Origin: Kitasatospora sp. NBC_01287
Lineage (GTDB): Bacteria > Actinomycetota > Actinomycetes > Streptomycetales > Streptomycetaceae
Direction: 5' to 3'
DNA length: 64,000 nt
Assembly: GCF_026340565.1 (NCBI RefSeq)
Contig: NZ_JAPEPB010000001.1
Location: 744,001-808,000, forward strand
The translations under genes and the position numbers were made by a program. Numbering within the stretch: the first letter of the stretch is position 1; every line of letters starts with the position of its first letter. Under the pieces are notes generated by a model. The model saw only the letters and a program-made list of their open reading frames with translations. It ran no database searches and was not told the origin of the DNA. Shown here piece by piece: positions 16,608-26,431 of this stretch.

Positions 16608-17627
16608 ATGACACGACGACTTGCGCAGGTGGCCAAGAAGGTCGGGGTGAGCGAGGCCACCGTGAGCCGGGTGCTGAACGAGAAGCCCGGCGTCTCGGAG
16701 GCGACCCGGGCCGCGGTGCTCACCGCGCTCGATGTGCTCGGCTACGAGCGGCCCTCGCAGTTGCGCGGCGAACGGGCCCGGCTGGTCGGCCTGGTACTGC
16801 CGGAGCTGCAGAACCCGATCTTCCCCGCCTTCGCCGAGGTGGTCGGCGGCGCCCTGGCCGGCCAGGGCTACACCCCGGTGCTCTGCACCCAGACGGCCGG
16901 CGGCGTCTCCGAGGCGGACTACGTGGACCTGCTGCTGGAGCAGCAGGTGTCCGGGGTGATCTTCTTCGGCGGCTGCTACGCCCAGGGCGACGCCCCGCAC
17001 GAGCACTACGAGCGGCTCGCCGAGCGCAACCTGCCGACCGTGCTGCTCAACGCGGCCATCGACAACCTGGACTTCCCCCGGGTCTCCTGCGACGACGCGG
17101 TCGCCGTGGAGCAGGCGATGGGCCATCTGCGCCAGCTCGGGCACACCCGGATCGGCCTGGTGCTCGGCCCGCCCGACCACGTCCCCTCGCAGCGCAAGCT
17201 CGCCGCCGGGCGGGCCGCCGCCGCGCAGGCGGGGCTGGAGCTCGGCGACGAGCTGGTGGAGCGGGCGCTCTTCTCGCTGGAGGGCGGGCAGGCCGCCACC
17301 ACCAGGCTGCTGCGCCAGGGGGTGACGGCGGTGATCTGCGCGAGCGACCCGCTGGCACTGGGGGCGGTGCGCGCGGTGCGGCGGTTCGGGCTCTCGGTGC
17401 CGACCGATGTCTCGGTCGTCGGCTATGACGACTCCTCCTTCATGACCTGCACCGATCCGCCGCTGACCACGGTGCGCCAGCCGATCGAGGCGATGGGGCG
17501 GGCCGTGGTCGAGCTGCTCACCGGAGCCATCGGCGGGGTCCGGGTCACCCATGACGAGCTGCTCTTCGAGCCGGAGCTGGTGGTGCGCGGCTCGACCGCG
17601 CCGGCCCCCGCGGGGGGCCGCGGCTGA
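16608..17627 (+). CDS. malR: LacI-family regulator, MalR type
   Basis: A 339-residue repressor. The N-terminal helix-turn-helix is textbook LacI (LAQVAKKVGVSEATVSRVLN, 5-24), with a hinge helix near 45-55. A periplasmic-binding-protein-like effector domain follows, with VGLVLPELQNPIFP, VICASDPLALGAV and SVVGYDDSSFM. The sequence closely resembles what I recall of Streptomyces MalR (Reg1), which represses maltose/maltodextrin uptake and glucosidase genes. The malEFG-alpha-glucosidase genes follow directly, so it most likely controls them and itself. Transcription is probably leaderless (see the upstream box). Confidence 0.92.
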   Translation: MTRRLAQVAKKVGVSEATVSRVLNEKPGVSEATRAAVLTALDVLGYERPSQLRGERARLVGLVLPELQNPIFPAFAEVVGGALAGQGYTPVLCTQTAGGVSEADYVDLLLEQQVSGVIFFGGCYAQGDAPHEHYERLAERNLPTVLLNAAIDNLDFPRVSCDDAVAVEQAMGHLRQLGHTRIGLVLGPPDHVPSQRKLAAGRAAAAQAGLELGDELVERALFSLEGGQAATTRLLRQGVTAVICASDPLALGAVRAVRRFGLSVPTDVSVVGYDDSSFMTCTDPPLTTVRQPIEAMGRAVVELLTGAIGGVRVTHDELLFEPELVVRGSTAPAPAGGRG

Positions 17628-17676
17628 GCCGACGAGGGGCCTGCGCGAGGCGGGCCGGGCGGCGGGAGAGATGGAC

Positions 17677-17709
17677 GAGCGGGCGGGCACCGACGGTGCC
17701 CGCCCGCTC
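17677..17709 (+). terminator. malR terminator
   Basis: Perfect 15-bp stem (17677-17691 with 17695-17709), loop GAC, 50 bases after the malR stop. Confidence 0.85.
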
Positions 17710-17718
17710 GCGTTGCCG

Positions 17719-17860
17719 CGGACAGCGCGGGCGGCGCGGCCAGCGCGGGCAGTACGGGCGGCGCGGCCAGCGCGGACAGTACGGGCGGCGCGGGCGGCGC
17801 GGCCAGCGCGGACAGTACGGGCGGCGCGGGCGGCGCGGACAGCGCGGACAGCGCGGACAC
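17719..17860. repeat. GC-rich 9-bp-based tandem repeats
   Basis: About 140 bases of GGCGCGGCCAGCGCGGACAG-type units with 9/36-bp periodicity and interspersed AGTACGGGC, between the malR terminator and the malE promoter. An AT-rich stretch with GATTTTTTGCATTCTTTCG (about 17873-17892) follows and probably contains the malE promoter and MalR site. Confidence 0.75.
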
Positions 17861-18028
17861 GACAGGATGCTGTCGATTTTTTGCATTCTTTCGTCGACAT
17901 CTTGTGGCCAACCGTTTCGGGCTGGTTAAGTGTGCTCACCGCCGAAGGCGTACGCGCCCGGCACGGCGGCTCCCACCACTTCGTACCCGGGCTCCTCCAT
18001 GCCCGCGTGCCCCGCGGAAGGGTCACCC

Positions 18029-19435
18029 ATGAAGAGCAAGCAGCTCCTGCGCAGATCCGTCACCCTCGCGGCCGTCACCGGCCTGGCCGTCTCGCTCGCC
18101 GCCTGCGGCAGTTCGGGTGGCGGCGGCTCGGCCGGCTCCGGCGGGAGCGGGTCGAGCGGTGACGCGGCGGCCCCCCTCGACCCGGCCGCCAAGGTGACGA
18201 TCAGCATCGACTGCGAGCCGCCGGTGACCAAGACCGCCGAGCGCAAGGAGTGGGGCGAGGACATCGCGGCCTTCCACCAGCTCTACCCGAACGTGACGGT
18301 CGACGCCAAGGACGCCTCACCCTGCGAGGACCCGGCCACCTTCACCGCCCAGCTGGCGGGCAAGAGCCAACCCGACGTCTTCTACAGCTACTTCACCGAC
18401 CTCAACCAGGTGCTCGACGCCGGCCAGGCCGCCGACATCTCCGCCTACGTCAACGACAGGACGGTCCCGGCGCTGAAGGACATCGACCCTTCGGTGCTGG
18501 CCACCCTCAAGTCCGACGGCAAGCTCTACGGCCTGCCGACCAGCAACTACAAGATGGGGCTGCTCTACAACCGGCAGCTCTTCGCCCAGGCGGGGCTCGA
18601 CCCCGACCAACCGCCCACCAGTTGGGACGAGGTCGAGGCCGACGCCAAGAAGATCGCGGCACTCGGCAACGGCATCAGCGGCTACGGCGACTACAGCGCG
18701 ACCAACCAGGGCGGCTGGCACTTCACCGCCGAACTCTACGGCCTGGGCGGCTCGATGCTCACCGCCGACGGCAGCAAGGCGGCCTTCGACACCGACCAGG
18801 GCAAGCAGGTCCTGCAGCACCTGCACGACATGCGCTGGAACGACCAGAGCATGAGCGCCACCGAGGGCCTCAAATGGCCCGACCTGATGACCCAGATGGC
18901 TGCCGGGAAGCTCGGCATGTACATCGGCGCCCCCGATGACATCACCTACATGGTGCAGACCCTCAAGGGCGACTACTCCGCCTACGGCATGGGCCCGATG
19001 CCCGGCCTGCAGGGCGCACTGCTCGGCGGCAACGACTACCTCTTCAAGAAGGGCGACACCCCCGACCAGATCAAGGCCGGGATCGCCTGGATCGACTTCA
19101 AGTACCTCACCATCGGCAAGGGGCAGTTCGACTACGCCCGCAGCAAGGGCGACGGGCTGCCGGTGGGTCTGCCCGAGCCGTTCTTCTTCGGCGGCGCGAG
19201 CCTGGCCGCCGACAACCAGGCCAAGGCCGCCAGCGCCACCGTCCCGGTCGCCAACTACGCCCCCTACCTGACGACTTCGGTGCCCGGCAAGACCGAGCCG
19301 GCGAACGCCCAGCAGATCTACAAGGTGCTCGACAACGCCGTCTCCGCCGTCCTCACCGACCGCGACGCGAACATCGACAAGCTGCTCTCCGACGCGGCGA
19401 GCCAGGTCGACCAGGTCATCGCCAACAACCAGTAG
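18029..19435 (+). CDS. malE: ABC transporter maltose/maltodextrin-binding lipoprotein
   Basis: A 468-residue extracellular solute-binding protein. ATG 18029 has GGAAGGG seven bases upstream. The lipobox LAAC puts the lipidated Cys at residue 26, followed by a Gly/Ser-rich linker and a family-1 sugar-binding fold (QPDVFYSYFTDL, YGLPTSNYKMGLLYN, AGKLGMYIGAPDD). It delivers maltose, maltodextrins or related alpha-glucosides to MalFG. The order malR-malE-malF-malG-alpha-glucosidase matches the Streptomyces maltose locus. The cluster has no ATPase gene; the shared MsiK ATPase encoded elsewhere is the usual partner. Confidence 0.9.
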   Translation: MKSKQLLRRSVTLAAVTGLAVSLAACGSSGGGGSAGSGGSGSSGDAAAPLDPAAKVTISIDCEPPVTKTAERKEWGEDIAAFHQLYPNVTVDAKDASPCEDPATFTAQLAGKSQPDVFYSYFTDLNQVLDAGQAADISAYVNDRTVPALKDIDPSVLATLKSDGKLYGLPTSNYKMGLLYNRQLFAQAGLDPDQPPTSWDEVEADAKKIAALGNGISGYGDYSATNQGGWHFTAELYGLGGSMLTADGSKAAFDTDQGKQVLQHLHDMRWNDQSMSATEGLKWPDLMTQMAAGKLGMYIGAPDDITYMVQTLKGDYSAYGMGPMPGLQGALLGGNDYLFKKGDTPDQIKAGIAWIDFKYLTIGKGQFDYARSKGDGLPVGLPEPFFFGGASLAADNQAKAASATVPVANYAPYLTTSVPGKTEPANAQQIYKVLDNAVSAVLTDRDANIDKLLSDAASQVDQVIANNQ

Positions 19436-19503
19436 CCCAGGCCGGCCGCACCCGCCAGGGCCGCCCGCCGGGCCGGCCCGCCCCCAGCAGATCCGGAGTC
19501 ACC

Positions 19504-20430
19504 ATGGCAGCGATCACCGCCTCCCGCGCCCGCGGCCGCCCGCGCACCGCCGCCCGGTCGCGCCGAGGGCTGAAGCTGCGTCAGAACCTGACCGCGCACG
19601 CCTTCCTGTTCGGCGCCCTGGTCAGCTTCGGCCTCTTCACCTGGTACCCGATGGTGCGCGAGGTGGTGATGAGCTTCCAGCGCACCAAGCGCGGCCGGAC
19701 CAGCTGGGTGGGCCTGGACAACCTGCGGCGGATCGTCCACGACCCGGCCTTCTGGCACGCCTGGGGCAACACCCTGCGGTTCACCCTGCTCGCCCTGGTG
19801 CTGGGCTTCGCACTGCCGTTCCTGATCGCCGTGCTGCTGAACGAACTTCGCCACGCCAGGGCCTACCTGCGGGTCCTGGTCTACCTGCCGGTGATGCTGC
19901 CGCCGGTGGCGGGCGTGCTGCTCTTCAAGTACTGCTACGACCCGAACTACGGCCTCTTCGACCACCTGCTGCGCGCCCTGCACCTGCCGACCTCGGCCTG
20001 GCTCAACTCCCCCGGCAGCGCGATGCTCTCGGTGGTGATCGCGGCCACCTGGATGAACATGGGCGGCGCCACGCTGATCTACCTGGCCGCGCTGCAGGGC
20101 ATCCCCGGCGAGCTGTACGAGGCCGCCGAGTTGGACGGCGCGGGGCTGCTGCGCAAGGTCTGGCACGTCACCATCCCGCAGACCCGGCTGATCCTCTCGC
20201 TGCTGCTACTCCTGCAACTCGTCGCCACCATGCAGGTCTTCGTCGAGCCCTATCTGCTGACCGGCGGCGACGGGCCGCAGGACTCGACGCTCACCGTGGT
20301 CAACCTCGTCTACCAGTACGCCTTCAACTTCGGCAACTACGGGAGCGCGGCCGCGCTCGGCCTGGTGATGCTGCTGGTGCTGGCCGGCTTCTCGGCCCTC
20401 TACGTGCGCCTCAGCCGCGCCGAGGACTGA
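19504..20430 (+). CDS. malF: ABC sugar transporter permease MalF-type
   Basis: A 308-residue inner-membrane permease with six predicted membrane segments and a basic N-terminus. The cytoplasmic EAA loop reads EAAELDGAGLLRKVWHVTIP (about 205-224), which contacts the ATPase. Spacing to malE is 68 bases with GGAG before the ATG. Forms the translocation channel with MalG. Confidence 0.9.
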   Translation: MAAITASRARGRPRTAARSRRGLKLRQNLTAHAFLFGALVSFGLFTWYPMVREVVMSFQRTKRGRTSWVGLDNLRRIVHDPAFWHAWGNTLRFTLLALVLGFALPFLIAVLLNELRHARAYLRVLVYLPVMLPPVAGVLLFKYCYDPNYGLFDHLLRALHLPTSAWLNSPGSAMLSVVIAATWMNMGGATLIYLAALQGIPGELYEAAELDGAGLLRKVWHVTIPQTRLILSLLLLLQLVATMQVFVEPYLLTGGDGPQDSTLTVVNLVYQYAFNFGNYGSAAALGLVMLLVLAGFSALYVRLSRAED

Positions 20431-20513
20431 CGCCCGCCTCCCAGCTTCTGCCCCCTACCCCACCCCCTGCCCCGCCCCCTGCCCCGCCCCCGCCTCGCCC
20501 CCTGGAGCCGGCC

Positions 20514-21404
20514 ATGGCCGCCGCGGAACCGCAGCCCCGCACCCTGATCTCCGCCACCCAGCTCAACCGCCCGATGGGCAGGCTCGTCTACTGGACGGTC
20601 CTGGTCCTGGTGGTGGGCGGCTTCACCCTGGTCTTCCTCGGCCCGCTCTACTGGCTGGTGACCGGCGGGCTGAAGTCCACCGCCGAGGTGATCCAGAACC
20701 CGCCCACCCTCATTCCCGCCCACCCGCGGCCCAGCACCTACAGCGAAGCCTGGAGCAAGCTGGGCCTGGGCCGGCTGCTCTTCAACACGCTCTACTACGC
20801 GTTCGGCGCGCTCCTCCTCCAACTCGTCTTCGACGTGGCGGCCGCCTACGCCCTCTCCAAGCTGCGGCCGGTGCTCGGCAACCTGATCCTGGGCATGATG
20901 CTGGCCACCCTGATGATCCCCTCGGCCGTGCTGATCGTGCCGCAGTACCTGACCGTGCTCGACCTGCCGGTGCTGCACCTGAACCTGATCAACACGCCCT
21001 GGGCGATCTGGCTGCCGACCGTGGCCAACGCCTTCAACATCTTCCTGCTGAAGCGCTTCTTCGACTCGATCCCCGAGGAGTTGCTGGCCGCCGCCGCGAT
21101 CGACGGGGCGGGACCGCTGCGCACGCTCCGCTCGATCGTGCTGCCGATGTCCCGGCCGATCCTCGGCGTGGTCGCGATCTTCGCCGTGGTCAACGTCTGG
21201 AAGGACTTCCTCTGGCCGATGCTGGTGGAACCCGACCCGCGGCACCAGCCGCTGAACATCGGCATCAACTCGCTTGCCACCGGGGTGCCGCAGAACGTGG
21301 TGATCGCGGCCCTGGCGATCGCCTCGGCCCCCACCATCGTCTTCTTCCTGATCTTCCAGCGCTCGATCATGTCGGGTCTGACCTCCGGCGGCCTGAAAGG
21401 TTGA
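20514..21404 (+). CDS. malG: ABC sugar transporter permease MalG-type
   Basis: A 296-residue permease with six membrane segments. The EAA loop is LLAAAAIDGAGPLRTLRSIV (about 193-212). ATG 20514 follows CTGGAGCCGGCC. The 83-base gap after malF is almost pure C/T (CCCCTGCCCCGCC units), probably slippage-derived. Pairs with MalF; the C-terminal tail is typical of MalG proteins. Confidence 0.9.
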   Translation: MAAAEPQPRTLISATQLNRPMGRLVYWTVLVLVVGGFTLVFLGPLYWLVTGGLKSTAEVIQNPPTLIPAHPRPSTYSEAWSKLGLGRLLFNTLYYAFGALLLQLVFDVAAAYALSKLRPVLGNLILGMMLATLMIPSAVLIVPQYLTVLDLPVLHLNLINTPWAIWLPTVANAFNIFLLKRFFDSIPEELLAAAAIDGAGPLRTLRSIVLPMSRPILGVVAIFAVVNVWKDFLWPMLVEPDPRHQPLNIGINSLATGVPQNVVIAALAIASAPTIVFFLIFQRSIMSGLTSGGLKG

Positions 21405-21473
21405 GACGGGCAGAATGACTGATCGACCGTCACTTCCTGATCAACCGTCATCCGACGAAAGGACACCGCCATC

Positions 21474-23084
<1,611 letters not shown>

Positions 23085-23190
23085 CCCCGGAAGGGCGGGC
23101 GCAAGAACCCGGCACGCCACGGGAAGAAGGTGCCATCACGCCGGAAGTCTTGACGTGTCATGACCAGGACCAGATACTCCCAGACAATCA

Positions 23191-23263
23191 GAGACGCCCG
23201 GACGCCCGGACGCCCAGACGCCCAGAAACGCCAGACGCCCAGACACCCAGAAACGCCAGACAC
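23191..23263. repeat. 9-bp tandem repeats (ACGCCCAGA type)
   Basis: Eight or so degenerate copies of ACGCCCGG/ACGCCCAGA/AACGCCAG in the gap between the alpha-glucosidase and GH16-ricin genes, with no coding evidence. Confidence 0.75.
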
Positions 23264-23382
23264 CGGCGGGCAGCCGGCTCAACCCTCGCTCCTGCCGCCG
23301 CCCCCGCGCGGCGGCCACCACATCCGCACCGCCGGCGGTCCCCCACAGCAGCCGCCGGCCGATGGTCCTTCGGGAGCCGTAG

Positions 23383-24741
23383 ATGACAGCAGGGTCCACC
23401 TCCTTCGCCCCGCCGGCCCGCGGCGGTGCCCGCCCCCGGTCCGGCGCGCCGATCCGCCGGCTGCGCCGGGCCGTCACCTGGCTGGCCGCCGGGCTGCTCG
23501 CCGCGTTCGCCCTCCCGGCCACCGCGCACGCCGTGGCCGTCCCCGCGCCGCCCGCCGGGTGGACAACGGTGTTCAGCGACGACTTCGCCGGCGCGGCCGG
23601 CAGCGCGCCCTCGGGCGCGAACTGGATCTACGACACCGGCCCCGGCTCGAACTTCGGCACCGGCGAGATCGAGACCATGACCAACTCGACCAGCAACGTG
23701 CACCTCGACGGCAGCGGGCACCTGGACATCACCGCGCTGCAGAACGGCGGTAGTTGGACCTCCGGACGGATCCAGACGCCGTCCGCGCAGGTCGGCGCAC
23801 CGGCCGGCGGCAAGCTGGAGGTGACCGCCTCGATCATGCAGCCGAACCCGGGCTCCGGACAGGGCTACTGGCCGGCGTTCTGGCTGCTGGGCCCCGGCCA
23901 GTGGCCGGAGAACGGCGAGATCGACATCATGGAGGACGTCAACGCGCTCTCCGACGTGGCGGGCACCATCCACTGCGGCACCTACCCGGGCGGGCCGTGC
24001 AACGAGGGCAACGGGATCGGCAGCGGCCTGGTCGCCTGCCCCGGCTGCCAGGGCGGCTACCACACGTACACGATGGTCCTGGACCGGACGAACACCGCGG
24101 CCGAGTCGATCACCTGGTACCTCGACGGCAACGCGTACTTCTCGGTGACGGAGGGTCAGGTCGGCACCGCCACCTGGCAGCAGGCCTTCGACCACAACCT
24201 GTCGATCATCTTCGACCTGGCCATCGGCGGCGGCTTCCCCAACGGGGTCTGCGGCTGCACCACGCCGACCGGCGCCACCAGTTCGGGCGCGACCATGAGC
24301 GTCGGGTACGTCGCCGCCTACACCACCACCGGTGGCGGCGGCGGTTCGACCGGCACCGGGCCGGTCACGGGATACGCGGGCCTCTGCCTGGACGACCGCT
24401 CGTCGAGCACGGCGAACTACAACCCGGTCCAGGTCTACACCTGCAATGGCACCGCCGCCCAGCAGTGGACCTTCAACCCGGCGGGCACCACCCTGCACGT
24501 GCTCGGCAAGTGCCTGGACGTCGACGCGGGCGGCACCGCGAACGGCACCGCCGTCGACCTCTACGACTGCAACAACACCGCGGCCCAGGTCTGGATCCCG
24601 CGCTCGGACGGTTCGCTCTTCAATCCGCAGTCCGGCCGCTGCCTGGACGACACCGGGTGGTCCACCACACCGGGCACCCAGGTGCAGATCTGGGACTGCA
24701 GCGGCAACGCCAACCAGCACTGGACGCTGCCGGCCGCCTGA
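23383..24741 (+). CDS. Secreted GH16 beta-glucanase with C-terminal ricin-type (CBM13) domain
   Basis: A 452-residue exported enzyme. The N-terminus is long and Arg-rich with an RRLRRAV stretch before the hydrophobic core, so Tat export is possible; cleavage is near AHA (about 50). The GH16 domain spans about 55-315, with catalytic GEIDIMED (Glu179, Asp181, Glu184). A Gly/Ser/Thr linker (about 315-328) leads to a beta-trefoil with three QxW-type repeats (AQQWTF, AQVWIP, NQHWTL). It probably hydrolyses beta-1,3-glucan and binds polysaccharide through the trefoil. It may be fungal-wall directed. It follows the mal operon but has its own 300-base upstream region. Confidence 0.92.
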   Translation: MTAGSTSFAPPARGGARPRSGAPIRRLRRAVTWLAAGLLAAFALPATAHAVAVPAPPAGWTTVFSDDFAGAAGSAPSGANWIYDTGPGSNFGTGEIETMTNSTSNVHLDGSGHLDITALQNGGSWTSGRIQTPSAQVGAPAGGKLEVTASIMQPNPGSGQGYWPAFWLLGPGQWPENGEIDIMEDVNALSDVAGTIHCGTYPGGPCNEGNGIGSGLVACPGCQGGYHTYTMVLDRTNTAAESITWYLDGNAYFSVTEGQVGTATWQQAFDHNLSIIFDLAIGGGFPNGVCGCTTPTGATSSGATMSVGYVAAYTTTGGGGGSTGTGPVTGYAGLCLDDRSSSTANYNPVQVYTCNGTAAQQWTFNPAGTTLHVLGKCLDVDAGGTANGTAVDLYDCNNTAAQVWIPRSDGSLFNPQSGRCLDDTGWSTTPGTQVQIWDCSGNANQHWTLPAA

Positions 24742-24766
24742 CGGCGCGGGCAGCCCCGGGGGAACG

Positions 24767-24826
24767 GCGACGGGGCGGGAGGGTCGGCCGCACTGCGCGG
24801 CCGACCGTCCCGCCCCGCCCCGTCGC
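24767..24826. terminator. Large GC-rich hairpin between convergent genes
   Basis: Arms 24767-24791 and 24797-24826 pair over more than 20 bp with small bulges and a 5-base loop. Confidence 0.85.
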
Positions 24827-24827
24827 G

Positions 24828-24857
24828 GTGTGAGTGTGAGTGTGAGTGTGAGTGTCA
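24828..24857 (-). repeat. GTGTGA hexamer repeats ending at a stop codon
   Basis: Five copies of GTGTGA/GTGAGT run directly into the TGA of the S53 protease gene (24855-24857). Confidence 0.75.
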
Positions 24858-26165
24858 GCGCAGGTGGGCGAGGGCCCGGACGAGCTTGGCGGCGTCCACC
24901 GTGCCGACGCCGGTCGCCTGGTCGTAGCCGGGGCCCGCGGTGTATCCGGTGCTGCCGGTCGAGCCGCTGGTGATGTCCACCAGGCCCGGCGAGTGCTGGG
25001 CGTAGAGCCGGTAGAGGTCCTGGTCGATCACGCCGAGCCGGTGACCGGCGGCCTGGTCGGCCAGCGCGACCACGGCGGCGAAGAGCGGGGAGGACTCGCT
25101 GGTGCCCGCGCCGTCCGCCGTCCAGCCGGTGTTGGCCGGGTCGAAGCTGGAGTAGAGCCAGAGCGCGCCGTTCGGCGAGCCCGCCATGCTGATGTCCGGT
25201 GTGCCGCGCTGGTCACCGACCACCGAGCGCACCGGGTTCTGGTACGCCGGGCGGGCGAAGACCTTGGACAGCTCGCCGCCGCTGCCGGACCACGCGGTGT
25301 CCGGGGCGGTCCTGGTGCCCTGGTCGTCCAGCGAGAGCTCGGTGCCGCCGATCGCGGTCACCAGCGGGTCACCGGCCGGCCAGGCCGCGTCCAGCTTGGT
25401 CGAGTCGCCGCCGCCGTCGCCGGAGCTGGCGGTCAGCGTCACGCCGTGCGCGGCGGCGTCGGTGAAGGCGTAGCGCAGGTTGGTCAGGCTGCTGTAGTCG
25501 CCCTGGTCGAAGCCGGGGAACTGGCCCTCGCTGGTGGCCCAGCTCATCGACACCACATCGGCCCGGCCGTTGTCGACCAGGTGCTTGATGCCGTCCATCA
25601 TCTCGGGCACCCCGACCGTGCCCTCGGTCTCCGAGACACCGGTCTCCAGCAGGATGATCTTCGCCCCGGGTGCCACCGCGTGCGCGGCCTCCACGTCGAG
25701 GGTGCTCTCGCCCGCCCAGCCGTCCATGTCCGCGTTGGTCGGGTCGAACGGCGGGACCTGGCCCGACTTGACCACCTCGACGTGGCTGCTGGGGATGCCC
25801 CAGTGCGCCGACCAGACGTCCAGGTCGTGCTGGATGGTCGGCGAGCCGTAGGAGTCGACGATCACGATGGTGCGGCCCTGGCCGGTGATCCCGTGCTGGT
25901 AGAGCGGGTCGAGGTCGTAGGCGGTGCGGTACTGGAGCGGCGAGTAGCAGGCGCGGTGCAGCTGGGTGAGGCACTGGCTCGTCGGCAGCGGCGCGGCGAG
26001 CACCGGGTCGTCGGCGGGGTTCGAGTGCCGCAGCGGGTGCACCGCGGGCAGCGCGGCGGCCGCACCGGCGGTGGCGGTGGTGGCCTGACCGACCGTCGGA
26101 AGCAGGGCGAGCGCGAAGGCCCCTGCGGCGGCGGCCGCGAGGCGCAGGCGGGCGGACACGGGCAC
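24855..26165 (-). CDS. Secreted S53-family (sedolisin-like) serine protease
   Basis: A 436-residue exported endopeptidase. GTG 26165 has GGAAGGGGA seven bases upstream. The signal peptide is LAAAAAGAFALALLP with a TVGQA cleavage region. The sedolisin Ser-Glu-Asp triad can be read as Glu153 and Asp157 in GESTLDVEAAH and Ser356 in GTSESSP. The oxyanion Asp lies in ASSGDGG (about 250). The usual 200-residue activation propeptide is missing; only about 40 residues precede the catalytic core. That form occurs in actinobacterial S53-like proteins. It would degrade proteins outside the cell, possibly at acid pH. Confidence 0.88.
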   Translation of the reverse strand: MPVSARLRLAAAAAGAFALALLPTVGQATTATAGAAAALPAVHPLRHSNPADDPVLAAPLPTSQCLTQLHRACYSPLQYRTAYDLDPLYQHGITGQGRTIVIVDSYGSPTIQHDLDVWSAHWGIPSSHVEVVKSGQVPPFDPTNADMDGWAGESTLDVEAAHAVAPGAKIILLETGVSETEGTVGVPEMMDGIKHLVDNGRADVVSMSWATSEGQFPGFDQGDYSSLTNLRYAFTDAAAHGVTLTASSGDGGGDSTKLDAAWPAGDPLVTAIGGTELSLDDQGTRTAPDTAWSGSGGELSKVFARPAYQNPVRSVVGDQRGTPDISMAGSPNGALWLYSSFDPANTGWTADGAGTSESSPLFAAVVALADQAAGHRLGVIDQDLYRLYAQHSPGLVDITSGSTGSTGYTAGPGYDQATGVGTVDAAKLVRALAHLR

Positions 26166-26271
26166 GGCGGAGTCCCCTTCCGGGTTGAGGCGGTAGCGCG
26201 GCTGAGGTGTTGTTGAGGTGTTCAGGCCACAGCATTCGCCTCGTGTTGTCAATGACTCATCACAAAAGCCG

Positions 26272-26301
26272 TTGCCCGGTGCTCGACCGGGCCCCTAGGC
26301 T
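26272..26301 (+). promoter_or_regulatory. Vegetative-type promoter for leader peptide/acetyltransferase
   Basis: TTGCCC (26272-26277), 18-base spacer, TAGGCT (26296-26301). Transcription would begin near 26308, about 38 bases before the leader ATG. Confidence 0.65.
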
Positions 26302-26345
26302 GAGCCGCTGACAGGCCGCCGCTCGCAACCGGAAGGAGGCTCCCG

Positions 26346-26387
26346 ATGTTCACCCCGCACCCGGCGCTTCCGATGACCAGCTCCTGA
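26346..26387 (+). CDS. Putative 13-residue leader peptide
   Basis: ATG 26346 lies seven bases after GGAAGGAGG (26331-26339), the best ribosome binding site in the neighbourhood, and reads MFTPHPALPMTSS before TGA. Placed between a good promoter and the acetyltransferase, whose own site is buried in a hairpin, it looks like a regulatory leader. No database match can be claimed; Pro-rich sequence could stall ribosomes. Confidence 0.55.
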   Translation: MFTPHPALPMTSS

Positions 26388-26403
26388 CCGATCGATCGGA
26401 CGC

Positions 26404-26428
26404 GCCTCCAGCTCCTTGCCTCGGAGGC
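26404..26428 (+). promoter_or_regulatory. Hairpin sequestering the acetyltransferase ribosome binding site
   Basis: GCCTCC (26404-26409) pairs with GGAGGC (26423-26428), which contains the Shine-Dalgarno sequence four bases before GTG 26432. A second palindrome CCGATCGATCGG (26388-26399) lies between the leader stop and this stem. Confidence 0.55.
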
Positions 26429-26431
26429 ACC

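Noticed and set aside
17545..17886. Arg/Pro/Cys repeat protein encoded by the intergenic tandem repeats
   Set aside because: Frames through the repeat are open only because the unit is a multiple of three; no start or conserved flank.
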